Of a stretch of 9,477 bases of DNA, positions 1-7,742 are shown piece after piece. Origin of the DNA: Chitinophagaceae bacterium. Lineage in GTDB: Bacteria; Bacteroidota; Bacteroidia; Chitinophagales; Chitinophagaceae. A program made the translations under genes and the position numbers. The notes below the pieces were generated by a model, which had not been told where the DNA came from, searched no databases, and saw only the letters and a program-made list of their open reading frames with translations. The DNA is taken from contig JADLEN010000022.1 in assembly GCA_020846105.1 (NCBI GenBank), positions 1-9,477 of the forward strand, in the 5' to 3' direction. The number at the start of each line of letters is the position of its first letter. Within the stretch, counting starts at the first letter, position 1.

Positions 1-68
1 AAAGCAAAAGATAAAAGCTGACGGTGCGACGCCTATACAGCCCCTAGAAAGCTACCAAGATGACCTCC
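1..68. repeat. 68-bp direct repeat, copy 1 (possibly truncated by window edge)
   Basis: These 68 bases are identical, in the same orientation, to 7645-7712. The match ends where copy 2 has one extra C before an A-rich tract; both copies then continue into similar A-runs. The repeat begins at base 1, so it may extend further left outside the window. It lies in a non-coding stretch just beyond the katG terminator. Copy 2 sits in the equivalent place beyond the terminator of the AIM24-family gene. I see no coding potential, no inverted ends and no transposase. It is most likely a dispersed intergenic repeat of this genome; its function is unknown. Confidence 0.9.
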
Positions 69-109
69 AAAAAATAAAAAAAAAGGTAGCACGCCTAAGC
101 AGTGCTACC
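69..109 (-). terminator. Rho-independent terminator of katG
   Basis: Arms 85-92 (GGTAGCAC) and 102-109 (GTGCTACC) form a perfect 8-bp stem with a 9-nt loop. Read on the minus strand, the stem is followed at once by nine U, one A and six U (positions 84 to 69). It begins 33 nt after the katG stop codon. This is a textbook intrinsic terminator for the leftward katG transcript. Confidence 0.88.
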
Positions 110-142
110 CTTGGTACTAAAACAAAACAAAACAGCGGTTGG

Positions 143-2383
143 CTATCGGTGCAGATCGAAACGGTCCAGGTTCATCACCTTTGCCCAAGCATTTACAAAT
201 GTTTCTAAAAATAAAGGAAGGCCATCTTTGGCGGCAAACACTTCGGCCACAGCGCGTAGCTCTGCGTGTGCGCCAAAAATAAGGTCGGCACGGGTGGCAG
301 GCCATTGCTGCACACCGCTGGCACGGTGGCTACCGATGAAGGCGTTTTGGCTGTTGCCGCTGGCCACCCATTTGGTATTTATGTCTAGCAGGTGCACAAA
401 AAAGTCGTTGCTCAGCTGCTGCGGATGATGGGTAAATACGCCATTGGCACTGCCATCATAGTTGGCGCCCAGCACGCGCATACCACCTATGAGGGCCGTA
501 AGCTCTGGTATAGATAGGGTTAGTTGTTGTGCTTTATCTACCAGCATCTCCTCTGGCGAGGCTATGTGCTGCGCGGCATAATAGTTGGTAAAACCATCGG
601 CCATTGGTTGTAGCACTGCAAAAGATTCTATGTCGGTATCGGCTTGTGTAGCGTCCATACGCCCAGGGGCAAAAGGTACTTTTATGGTGTGGCCAGCATC
701 GGCAGCGGCTTGCTCTATGGCAGCGCATCCTGCTAGCACTATTAGGTCGGCAAGCGATAGGTGTTTCTTTCCTTCGTGGGCTTGGTTGTAATTGTTTTGC
801 AATACTTCTAGCACGCCTAGCACGGTGGCTAGCTGCTTGGGGTTGTGCGCTACCCAGTCTTTTTGAGGGGCTAATGCTATACGTGCACCGTTGGCACCGC
901 CGCGCTTGTCGCTATTGCGGTAGGTGCTAGCCGATGCCCAAGCGGTGTGTACCAGCACACCAATAGGCAAGCCTGCTGCTAGTATCTGGGTTTTGAGGTC
1001 TGTAGCTTCTGCATCGTTGATGGTGGCTAGTGTGGCGGCAGGTATTGGGTCTTGCCAAATGAGGGTTTCGGCAGGCACCTCGGCACCTAGGTATAGGGCT
1101 TTGGGGCCCATGTCGCGGTGGGTAAGCTTGTACCATGCTTTTGCAAATGCATCGGCAAATTCCTGAGGATGCTCATGGAAATGCTTGGATATGGGTGCAT
1201 ATATGGGGTCCATTTTCAGCGCCATATCTGCGGTGGTCATCATTAGTGCTTGTGTGTCTTGTGGGCTATTGGCCATTGGGGCACGGCGCGCGTTGGATGC
1301 TGCGGTGGGTGTCCATTGGTGGGCGCCTGCGGGGCTTTTGGTAAGCTCCCATTCGTAGCCTAGCAACACAGAGAAGTAGTCATTGTCCCACTGTATGGGG
1401 TTGGGCGTCCAAGCGCCTTCTATGCCACTACCTATGGTGTGGTCGCCGCTGCCTGTTTCATAGCTATTTTGCCATCCTAGCGATTGCGCGGTAATGTCTG
1501 CACCAGCAGGCGCGTCGGTTACGTATTGGCTAGGGTCGGCGGCGCCGTGTGCTTTGCCAAAGGTGTGTCCGCCGGCTACTAGGGCTACGGTTTCGTAGTC
1601 GTTCATGGCCATACGGGCAAAGGTTTCGCGGATGTCTATTGCCGATTTTAGTGGGTCGGGGTTGCCGTTGGGGCCTTCGGGGTTTACATATATTAGCCCC
1701 ATTTGCACGGCGGCCAATGGGTTTTCGAGGTCGCGCTCGCCAGTATATCTTTTATCGTCTAGCCAGGTTTTTTCGGGGCCCCAATACACATCTTCTTCTG
1801 CCTGCCACACATCTACCCTGCCACCGCCAAAGCCGTAAGTGGGCAGGCCCATGTCTTCGAGGGCGCAGTTGCCAGCAAGTACTAGCAAGTCGGCCCAAGA
1901 TATTTGCTTGCCATATTGCTGTTTTATAGGCCATAGCAGCATGCGCGCTTTGTCTAGGTTCACATTATCTGGCCAAGAGTTGAGCGGTGCAAAACGTTGT
2001 GCGCCCGAGCCTGCCCCCCCTCGCCCATCATAGGTGCGGTATGTGCCAGCGCTATGCCATGCCATTCTTATAAACAAGGGGCCATAATGTCCATAGTCGG
2101 CAGGCCACCAAGGCTGGCTAGTGCGCATGAGTTTGTAAATATCTTGCTTTATGGCTTTGAGGTCTAGTTTGGCAAACTCATTGGCGTAGTTGTAGGCTGT
2201 GCCTAGTGGGTTGGTGTTGGCATGGTGCTGTCGCAAAATATCTAGGCGTAGCATATCGGGCCACCAATTGGCGTTTTGCGATGCGCTGGCTGCACTCTTG
2301 CTAGCCATACCATGCGGAAAAGGGCATTTGCCTGCTGCCGAACCCGTAGCGGCACTTGTGGGTTTGTTATTGTCTGCTGTCAT
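143..2383 (-). CDS. katG: Catalase-peroxidase KatG
   Basis: This 746-residue protein is a full-length bifunctional haem catalase-peroxidase that breaks down hydrogen peroxide and also acts as a broad peroxidase. The N-terminal half has the distal haem site R106, W109 and H110 in [11 protein letters not shown] and the proximal ligand H273 in [10 protein letters not shown]. Residues W109, Y232 ([11 protein letters not shown]) and M258 (RMAMND) match, by spacing from H273, the Trp-Tyr-Met crosslink needed for catalase activity. An early GKCPFPHG motif is typical of the family. The C-terminal half is the usual degenerate second peroxidase domain. The ATG at 2383 gives the normal N terminus. A weak -7-like box lies 28 nt upstream and a strong terminator follows, so it is probably a single-gene transcript. 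No catalytic residue is missing. The cytoplasm is the likely location, as there is no signal peptide. Confidence 0.98.
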   Translation of the reverse strand: MTADNNKPTSAATGSAAGKCPFPHGMASKSAASASQNANWWPDMLRLDILRQHHANTNPLGTAYNYANEFAKLDLKAIKQDIYKLMRTSQPWWPADYGHYGPLFIRMAWHSAGTYRTYDGRGGAGSGAQRFAPLNSWPDNVNLDKARMLLWPIKQQYGKQISWADLLVLAGNCALEDMGLPTYGFGGGRVDVWQAEEDVYWGPEKTWLDDKRYTGERDLENPLAAVQMGLIYVNPEGPNGNPDPLKSAIDIRETFARMAMNDYETVALVAGGHTFGKAHGAADPSQYVTDAPAGADITAQSLGWQNSYETGSGDHTIGSGIEGAWTPNPIQWDNDYFSVLLGYEWELTKSPAGAHQWTPTAASNARRAPMANSPQDTQALMMTTADMALKMDPIYAPISKHFHEHPQEFADAFAKAWYKLTHRDMGPKALYLGAEVPAETLIWQDPIPAATLATINDAEATDLKTQILAAGLPIGVLVHTAWASASTYRNSDKRGGANGARIALAPQKDWVAHNPKQLATVLGVLEVLQNNYNQAHEGKKHLSLADLIVLAGCAAIEQAAADAGHTIKVPFAPGRMDATQADTDIESFAVLQPMADGFTNYYAAQHIASPEEMLVDKAQQLTLSIPELTALIGGMRVLGANYDGSANGVFTHHPQQLSNDFFVHLLDINTKWVASGNSQNAFIGSHRASGVQQWPATRADLIFGAHAELRAVAEVFAAKDGLPLFLETFVNAWAKVMNLDRFDLHR

Positions 2384-2411
2384 AAGTCTTGTTTATAATT
2401 AAATGATGGTG

Positions 2412-2419
2412 TAAATGTA
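2412..2419 (-). promoter_or_regulatory. Possible -7 box of katG promoter
   Basis: On the minus strand this reads TACATTTA, one mismatch from the Bacteroidota -7 consensus TAnnTTTG. It ends 28 nt before the katG ATG, close to the 26-nt distance at two better boxes in this window. A TTTG lies upstream, but only 14 nt away, which is shorter than the usual -33 to -7 gap. The call is weak and rests on position as much as on sequence. Confidence 0.35.
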
Positions 2420-2539
2420 GGGTTTATGGCTAGCAAAAGATAATACAGTTGCGTAATTATACTATAGCCACAGGCTATTAAGTTTTGTTATTTGCATAGC
2501 TTTTACGCATAGTGTTGTGCTTTTTGCTGGCGCAATGCT

Positions 2540-3589
2540 TTAAGCGTCGGGAGCATTTGCCGTAGGCGCAAGAAAATGTACCTGATAATACTGCGCTATT
2601 AGGCTAGCAAAAAGGGCTACCGCATTGCCATTCCAATGAGTGTCTGTGGCATAGTAGTAATTATTGGGTGTGGATGACATTGCGCCTAAAACATCGAGGT
2701 ATGGTAGCTGCTGCTGCTGCATGAGGGCTTGTATAGCGGGTATCTGCGACTGTCCGTAAAGGCTTGGGTAAAGGCTTTCTTTGTCGGGGGCTATGGCAAA
2801 AACAATGGCTATGCCGCGTGTAGCAAGTGCCTTTTGTATATATCGCATGTTTTGAACCAGACTTTGGGGCTGTGCGTAGTGGCTCAGCTTGTTGCGAAGA
2901 AACCAAATGTCTTGACCGCCCACAGATTTTACAGCACCATAGGGCTTATCGCTAGGCTTGCGCCAAAGGTGGCTCGCGGAGAGCTGTGCAAAGTTGGGGC
3001 CCCACACTAGGTCGGCGTAGGCATAATGATAAGGGACGGTGTGGTAGCTATGTAGTTGCAATTGTTTGGCAGCTTTGGCTAGGTGGCTGCTCAGGGCACG
3101 TTCTACCATTTCTAAAACTATGAGTTTTGGTTTTTGGGTAAAATAGCTATCGGCCAATTGGTTGTACACCGCAAAACCGCAGCAGCCATTGGCACCTATA
3201 TTGTAGCTAATGTTGGCACCCAATGCTGCATTTACCAATGCTTGCAAGCCCTTGCTAGTGGGCAAGTGGGGGTCGTCGGCAAAGCTATCGCCTATGAGTA
3301 GTATGGCGGGTTGGGTATTGGCTGTTTGGTTGCTAAAACCAAAAGCGTCGTAGCTGCGCAATATACCTTGGGGCAGGTTTAGCGAGTCGTGCCCAAGGTC
3401 TGTACGGGTGCAGATGTACATGGTGGTATCGCACCTGCCTTCATAATGATTGGCGGTATAATAAGCTGCTCGTTGGTTTTGGGTATAGCTTATGGGGTCG
3501 TGGGCACGCAGGCGCAGCAAGCCCATAGCCAGATTGGTGACACTAATCAGTAGCAAGAAAACAAGTATTGGGGCAAGGAAGGTTTTCAT
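2540..3589 (-). CDS. AlgX/AlgJ-like SGNH acetyltransferase/hydrolase
   Basis: This 349-residue protein has an N-terminal hydrophobic anchor or signal (residues 4-25), placing its body in the periplasm. The SGNH fold is shown by GDSF (residues 100-103, nucleophile S102), an IGANG stretch near 132, EMVERAL near 160, IAPDKESLYP near 267 and TDTHWN (D316, H318, the likely catalytic Asp and His). The last two are characteristic of the AlgX/AlgJ branch, which moves acetyl groups onto exported polysaccharide. Its ATG lies 6 nt after the stop of the MBOAT gene, so the two are almost certainly co-transcribed and act together. No Shine-Dalgarno is visible in the short gap. The family fit is confident; the glycan acceptor and exact acyl group are unknown. 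A plain esterase role is the alternative. Confidence 0.88.
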   Translation of the reverse strand: MKTFLAPILVFLLLISVTNLAMGLLRLRAHDPISYTQNQRAAYYTANHYEGRCDTTMYICTRTDLGHDSLNLPQGILRSYDAFGFSNQTANTQPAILLIGDSFADDPHLPTSKGLQALVNAALGANISYNIGANGCCGFAVYNQLADSYFTQKPKLIVLEMVERALSSHLAKAAKQLQLHSYHTVPYHYAYADLVWGPNFAQLSASHLWRKPSDKPYGAVKSVGGQDIWFLRNKLSHYAQPQSLVQNMRYIQKALATRGIAIVFAIAPDKESLYPSLYGQSQIPAIQALMQQQQLPYLDVLGAMSSTPNNYYYATDTHWNGNAVALFASLIAQYYQVHFLAPTANAPDA

Positions 3590-3595
3590 ATAGCG

Positions 3596-5107
3596 CTAGA
3601 ATTGGAAGTAAATAAAATCGATAGCCTCTTTGCTGGTAAATAATTGCAGGTAAGTAAGTGTTATCATTGCCAATGCAAAATACACAGCATACCTAATGGC
3701 TTTGTTGTTTATGGTGCGCAGCTCGCGCTCATCGCGCCTTAGCCACCAGTCTATAAGCACCAACGGCAAGATGTACAACATAGCAGAAGCACCATAGGGA
3801 ATTTGCAGCAATTGGCTAGGCTGTGCCCAAAAGCTAGTAGCCATATGGCAGAGGTATTTTAAAGCCGTGCCTATATCTGCCGCACGAAAAAACACCCAAG
3901 CCAAGGATACAAACAAGAAGGTGGCTGTCATTTGCAACAGTTCTTTGATGGTGGGCCAAAGACGGTCTTGCGCCACCACGGTATGGGCAAATGACTTGGG
4001 GCTGCCAAGCAACAACAAGGGCAAGAAGCCGCAAGCATGTATAAAGCCCCAAACAATAAAAGTAGTGTTGGCACCGTGCCAAAAACCACTTACCAAAAAG
4101 ATAATAACTGTGTTGCGGATGGTAATAGCCAAACCCCTTCGCGAGCCGCCAAGCGGTATGTACAAATAATCTCGAAACCAAGACGAGAGCGAAATATGCC
4201 ACCTGTGCCAAAACTCGGCAAGGTTGCGCGAGAAATATGGAAACCTGAAATTGCTCAGCAGCTCGAAACCGAAAAGCTTGGCAGTGCCAATAGCGATGTC
4301 GGTGTAGCCACTAAAATCGGCATAGATTTGAAAACTAAAAGCCAGCATGCCCAACAACAGCGCAAAGCCATTGTGCTCGGGGTATCTTTCAAAAATCTCA
4401 TTGACTGTGAGGGCAAGACTATCTGCTATGACCACTTTCTTAAACATACCCCAAAGCATAAGCCGCAAGCCCGCCTGTAGCTGCGGCACATGCAGCTTGC
4501 GTGGGCGCTGCACCTGCGGTAGCAAGTGGTGCGCACGCTCTATAGGGCCTGCCACCAACAATGGAACGAAGCTGACAAACACGGCATAATCTACAAAATG
4601 GCGCACCGGTTTTTGGCTGCCACGGTATATGTCTATAACATAAGACATGCCGTGAAACGTGTAAAAAGAAATACCGATAGGCAACACCCACTGCAATAAT
4701 TGTGGGCTATACCCTATGCCCACTAGGGCTAGCAACTGCTGCATTTCCAAAACAAAAAAGTCGTGGTACTTAAATACGGCCAAAATGCCCAAGTTACAGA
4801 TAATGCTCATCCATAAAAAGAAGCGTGCCCTAGCCTTATTGCTAGCCGCCACGCCAAAAGCAAAACCATAATCGATGAGGGTACTGAGCATGAGCAGGGC
4901 CATAAAACGCCAACTCCAAAACCCGTAAAAAGTATAGCTAGCCAGCAGTATCAGGCCGTTTTGCCATTGAAGCCTTTTGGCTAGCAAGCCCCAATACAAC
5001 AAGAATACAATGGGAAGAAAAACAAGAAATTCTACGGAATTGAACAGCAAGAAAATTGGTTTTATGACAAAGAAAGCAATACTAAACAGCCCAATAATTG
5101 TTGCCAT
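3596..5107 (-). CDS. MBOAT family membrane O-acyltransferase (AlgI/DltB-like)
   Basis: This is a polytopic membrane protein of 503 residues if it starts at the ATG at 5107. Signature stretches, in order, are FQIYADFSGYTDIAIG (near 260), FPYFSRNLAEFWHRWHISLS followed by a WFRDYLYIPLGGSRRG-like loop (290-325), and SGFWHGANTTFIVWGFIHAC (340-359). H344 in WHG corresponds to the essential MBOAT histidine, and H357 is the second conserved histidine. The family moves an acyl group across the inner membrane for a periplasmic partner, here the SGNH protein encoded 6 nt downstream. The start is uncertain. The reading frame is open to a TTG at 5122, ATG 5107 is conventional, and many relatives begin at MLFNS-like sequence, which here would be a TTG at 5050. 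A weak promoter box 20 nt upstream favours 5107. Confidence 0.93.
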   Translation of the reverse strand: MATIIGLFSIAFFVIKPIFLLFNSVEFLVFLPIVFLLYWGLLAKRLQWQNGLILLASYTFYGFWSWRFMALLMLSTLIDYGFAFGVAASNKARARFFLWMSIICNLGILAVFKYHDFFVLEMQQLLALVGIGYSPQLLQWVLPIGISFYTFHGMSYVIDIYRGSQKPVRHFVDYAVFVSFVPLLVAGPIERAHHLLPQVQRPRKLHVPQLQAGLRLMLWGMFKKVVIADSLALTVNEIFERYPEHNGFALLLGMLAFSFQIYADFSGYTDIAIGTAKLFGFELLSNFRFPYFSRNLAEFWHRWHISLSSWFRDYLYIPLGGSRRGLAITIRNTVIIFLVSGFWHGANTTFIVWGFIHACGFLPLLLLGSPKSFAHTVVAQDRLWPTIKELLQMTATFLFVSLAWVFFRAADIGTALKYLCHMATSFWAQPSQLLQIPYGASAMLYILPLVLIDWWLRRDERELRTINNKAIRYAVYFALAMITLTYLQLFTSKEAIDFIYFQF

Positions 5108-5127
5108 TATTGGCTGCACCAACTATT

Positions 5128-5135
5128 AAAATCTA
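5128..5135 (-). promoter_or_regulatory. Possible -7 box for the MBOAT-SGNH operon
   Basis: On the minus strand this reads TAGATTTT, one mismatch from TAnnTTTG, and ends 20 nt before the ATG at 5107. A TTTG at 5163-5160 lies 24 nt upstream, longer than the usual -33 spacing. Transcription starting here would leave a very short leader for ATG 5107. This is weak evidence by itself. Confidence 0.3.
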
Positions 5136-5489
5136 TTACGAAGGTCTAAAAAAATAAAACAAAGCCAACAAATTATTTGGGCGTGGCAGCGCTATCAGTT
5201 AGGCTTTTGTGGCTGCTACTTTTAGCGCTCATGTTCACGGTCTTGGGCACAGCTATTAGCCATCCCGAACCACCCGCAAGGTCATTTCTAGCAGAAACAG
5301 GCTTGCTAAACTCCTAGCAAGGTCATTTCTAACAGAAATAATCTTGCTAAAGTCTTCACTACCCGTTTTGCAGCACTTGCTGCGATGTAGCTATTGCAGC
5401 GCTTGATGCCACAAGAATAGTAAGGCTTTAGTGTATTGTAGGGTACTTTTTTCTTTCCAGAATAACTAAAACAAATGCTTTGCAAGGCT
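5136..5489. other. Intergenic region between divergent genes
   Basis: About 350 bases separate the leftward acylation operon from the rightward T9SS-cargo gene. I see no convincing gene. A 28-codon open frame at 5231-5317 has no supporting features. The clearest structure is the two-unit 41-bp tandem repeat at 5276-5357. GCAGC/GCTGC hairpin-forming sequences occur at 5370-5383, and a second GCAGC at 5396-5400 could pair with the same GCTGC. The remainder shows nothing I can assign. The length is generous for two simple promoters, so a regulatory role is plausible but not shown. Confidence 0.6.
5276..5357. repeat. Two-unit 41-bp tandem repeat with nested dyads
   Basis: Unit 1 (5276-5316) and unit 2 (5317-5357) match at 34 of 41 positions with no gap. 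Each unit starts with a 31-nt nested dyad: GCAAG, 4 nt, TTTCT, 3-nt centre, AGAAA, 4 nt, CTTGC. All arm bases are identical in both units. The four differences within the dyad fall in the centre or in the right-hand 4-nt internal loop, and the other three fall in the 10-nt linker. Such a pattern suits either tandem protein-binding sites or small structured RNA elements. It lies about 130-210 bp upstream of the -7 box of the rightward gene and about 140-220 bp upstream of the MBOAT box. Confidence 0.75.
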
Positions 5490-5497
5490 TATATTTG
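5490..5497 (+). promoter_or_regulatory. -7 promoter box of the T9SS-cargo gene
   Basis: TATATTTG matches the Bacteroidota -7 consensus TAnnTTTG exactly and ends 26 nt before the ATG at 5524. No good TTTG is seen at the usual -33 distance. The box overlaps the first base of the upstream in-frame GTG at 5497. That argues against that GTG being the start, since it would lie upstream of the transcript's 5' end. Confidence 0.65.
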
Positions 5498-5523
5498 TGC
5501 CTACCTATCAAAACAAAGCCATT

Positions 5524-7584
5524 ATGAAAACCCTTTTATCTACCCTGCTCACTACCTTTTTCTTTAGTGTTATTTTATCCCTACCGCTTACTAGCATTGC
5601 CCAGGGCGAAAACAATATTTGGGCTTTTGGGGATAGTCTTGGATTGGATTTTAATAGTGGTTCGCCTGTACCTATAGCCACAAGTATACAATCTAGAGAG
5701 TCAGCAGGCACCGCGTGTAATGCCGCTGGGCAGTTACTGTTTTATATAGGTGTTACCGAGCTTACCTATATGCCCAATAGTATTTTGGACAGAACAAATC
5801 AAATAATGCCCAATGGGGGCAATATTTTGGGCAACTTTGGTAGCTCGGCTGTAAATGGTATTTGTATCGTCCCATTTATCAATGATACCAACCTATACTA
5901 CGTTTTTGTATTATCTGCCGACGAGGAACGCCAAAGGGGGCTACAAACGTATTTGAGGTATTCGGTGGTAGATATGAGACTAAATGGGGGCTTGGGCGAT
6001 GTAGATGTTGCACGAAAAAACATCATCATTGATAGCTTTACCTCCGAGCAAATGAGGATTACCAAAGGACTGAACTGCGAGCTTTGGCTTATTGCCACCC
6101 ACAACGATACTTTGATTTTTGACGCTTTCAAGATAACTGCAGATGGAATTGACAATAAACCAGTTACTACAGGTTTACCATCTGCAAAATCATTAAATCT
6201 TACAATATGTGACTTCGACATTTCACCAGATGGTAGTCAAGTTGTATATCATCAAATAGGTCCTTCGCCAAAACTAATCCTCTACGACTTCAATAAAACA
6301 GACGGAACAATTACCAATCCGCAAATATTAGATACAGGAATGTCTGGCGTTTGTCGTGTAAAATTTTCACCCAATGGAAGCAAATTATACCTAACAACAG
6401 ACATTGAGGTACTACAATATGATTATTCCCAATACCCGTCTATTCCGGATATTGTAGCATCAAAAACGTCGATATGGAACAAGTCTGTGGGGGCTTTCAG
6501 AACTGGTCCCGACAAAAAAATGTATGCCCTGACCCCGACTATACCATCCATTACCCAAAAAGTCATTTGCATAAATAAGCCAGAGGCTGCTGGTTCTTCT
6601 TGCGATATTACTCAAATAATAGATTTAAACAAAAGCCAACAATCCAACAATTTCGGATTACCCATCATCACACTAGCAGCCGCTACCAGCACCTCGTCTC
6701 GCACAGACACCACCATTTGCCAAGCCTCACAAGCTACCCTTTCGGCTACAATTGGCTACAATAGCTATACTTGGAGCAATGGTTCTGTAGGTGAAACATT
6801 ACAGGTTTCACAAGACGGCACTTATTGGGTGCAGATGCAACGCGAGTGTAGCAGTCATACCGATACTTTTGTTGTTCGCTTTGTCAATATCCCAACAATC
6901 TTAAAACCCACAGACAGCATTTGCAACAACAGCGAAATACTACTAGATGCCACTACAGCACTAGCCAGCTACCTGTGGCAAGATGCTAGTACGGCAGCCA
7001 CTTACACAGCATCCAAAGAGGGTAATTATACTGTAGTTATAAAAGTAGGTCCTTGCCAAAGCACACAAACCACTACCATCAGCAACAAAAGCTTTTCGAT
7101 AGACCTTGGCGAAGACAAAAAACTTTGTGACGGCGAATCTGTATTGCTAAAAGTAGATGCCGCATTTGATGCAATGGCTTGGAACGACGGTTCTACAGCC
7201 GATACCTTAGTGGTAAATAATAGTGGGCAATATGCGGTAATGGTGCAAAAAGGTATTTGCATAGCAAAGGATTCTGTACAAATAGATTTTGTAGGTTGTA
7301 GCAATTGTATTGCTTTCCCTAATGCCTTTACGCCCAACAACGACAACAAGAATGACTACTACCGCCCGATATTAAATTGTAATGTGCTTAGTTATTCTTT
7401 CAAGGTTTATAACCGCTATGGCCAAGAGGTTTTTGCCAGCAAAAACCCTGCTGATAAGTGGGATGGCAGCTTCAAGGGCCAGCCTTTGGGCTTGGGTGTG
7501 TATTACTATTTTGTGAAAGTGCAATATGACTACCCTAATGCCCAAGAAGAATTATATAAGGGCGACATAGCACTTGTGCGCTAG
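5524..7584 (+). CDS. Secreted surface protein with T9SS type B (gliding-motility) C-terminal sorting domain
   Basis: This 686-residue protein begins with a signal peptide (residues 1-26, likely cut after SIA). Residues 27 to about 390 start with NNIWAFGDSLGLDFNSGSPV and carry SPDGSQVVY and SPNGSKLYL strands, resembling a beta-propeller-like domain common in Bacteroidota surface proteins. Three Ig-like repeats follow, with cysteine pairs at 399/442, 467/511 and 535/579; first cysteines are exactly 68 residues apart. Each carries a Y.W..GS or A.W.DGS-like core. After a CSNC linker (592-595), residues 596-686 form the sorting domain: FPNAFTPNNDNKNDYYRP, VYNRYGQEVF, WDGSFKGQPLGLGVYYY. The type IX system exports such proteins and anchors or releases them at the surface. 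ATG 5524 is chosen because the -7 box lies upstream of it. The ligand or substrate is unknown; no catalytic motif is recognised. Confidence 0.93.
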   Translation: MKTLLSTLLTTFFFSVILSLPLTSIAQGENNIWAFGDSLGLDFNSGSPVPIATSIQSRESAGTACNAAGQLLFYIGVTELTYMPNSILDRTNQIMPNGGNILGNFGSSAVNGICIVPFINDTNLYYVFVLSADEERQRGLQTYLRYSVVDMRLNGGLGDVDVARKNIIIDSFTSEQMRITKGLNCELWLIATHNDTLIFDAFKITADGIDNKPVTTGLPSAKSLNLTICDFDISPDGSQVVYHQIGPSPKLILYDFNKTDGTITNPQILDTGMSGVCRVKFSPNGSKLYLTTDIEVLQYDYSQYPSIPDIVASKTSIWNKSVGAFRTGPDKKMYALTPTIPSITQKVICINKPEAAGSSCDITQIIDLNKSQQSNNFGLPIITLAAATSTSSRTDTTICQASQATLSATIGYNSYTWSNGSVGETLQVSQDGTYWVQMQRECSSHTDTFVVRFVNIPTILKPTDSICNNSEILLDATTALASYLWQDASTAATYTASKEGNYTVVIKVGPCQSTQTTTISNKSFSIDLGEDKKLCDGESVLLKVDAAFDAMAWNDGSTADTLVVNNSGQYAVMVQKGICIAKDSVQIDFVGCSNCIAFPNAFTPNNDNKNDYYRPILNCNVLSYSFKVYNRYGQEVFASKNPADKWDGSFKGQPLGLGVYYYFVKVQYDYPNAQEELYKGDIALVR

Positions 7585-7596
7585 CAACTAAGTGTG

Positions 7597-7649
7597 GCTT
7601 TGGGGCTAGGCCTAATGCTTGGTGCTACGCGGCCGGCAAAGCCCAAAGC
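7597..7649 (+). terminator. Possible hairpin after the T9SS-cargo gene
   Basis: Arms GCTTTGGG (7597-7604, extended by CT after a bulged G) and AGCCCAAAGC (7640-7649) can pair, with an inner GGCC/GGCC (7609-7612 with 7631-7634). It starts 12 nt after the stop codon. No U-tract follows, so an intrinsic terminator is uncertain. The right arm overlaps the first five bases of the 68-bp repeat, so the hairpin may instead be part of a longer repeat element. Confidence 0.35.
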
Positions 7650-7712
7650 AAAAGATAAAAGCTGACGGTGCGACGCCTATACAGCCCCTAGAAAGCTACC
7701 AAGATGACCTCC
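7645..7712. repeat. 68-bp direct repeat, copy 2
   Basis: Identical over 68 bases to positions 1-68, in the same orientation and 7,644 bases away. It lies in the spacer between the convergent ends of the T9SS-cargo gene and the AIM24-family gene. As with copy 1, an A-rich tract follows on the plus strand and the terminator of a leftward gene lies just beyond it. Similarity ends abruptly after the A-tract. Confidence 0.92.
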
Positions 7713-7742
7713 CAAAAAAATAAAAATTATTGGCCTATGGGC

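Noticed and set aside
1549..1929. Long open frame antisense to katG (126 codons), and similar antisense frames elsewhere
   Set aside because: They lie fully inside strongly conserved genes on the other strand and encode low-complexity, arginine- or serine-rich sequence with no family features.
2464..2478. ATAGCC-ACA-GGCTAT hairpin as a terminator for the SGNH gene
   Set aside because: The stem is only 6 bp with a 3-nt loop and no U-tract follows on the minus strand. No terminator is clear in the 2384-2539 spacer, so some read-through into katG is possible.
5231..5317. A 28-codon open frame with ATG in the divergent intergenic region
   Set aside because: It has no promoter box or recognisable protein features, and it runs through the first 41-bp repeat unit, whose pattern fits a dyad rather than codons.
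5276..5357. A CRISPR-like array
   Set aside because: There are only two contiguous 41-bp units with no unique spacers, and no cas gene is in the window.
5370..5400. Mutually exclusive GCAGC/GCTGC hairpins suggesting an attenuator
   Set aside because: They lie upstream of the -7 box at 5490, so they would not be in the leader of the rightward gene. The stems are only 5 bp and may be chance.
5497..5523. GTG at 5497 as the start of the T9SS-cargo gene, adding nine residues
   Set aside because: The GTG overlaps the -7 promoter box, so it would lie upstream of the transcript start. The ATG at 5524 opens directly into a good signal peptide.
1..7712. The 68-bp repeats as ends of an insertion sequence or composite transposon
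   Set aside because: The repeats are direct and lack internal inverted ends, and the segment between them holds no transposase or integrase.
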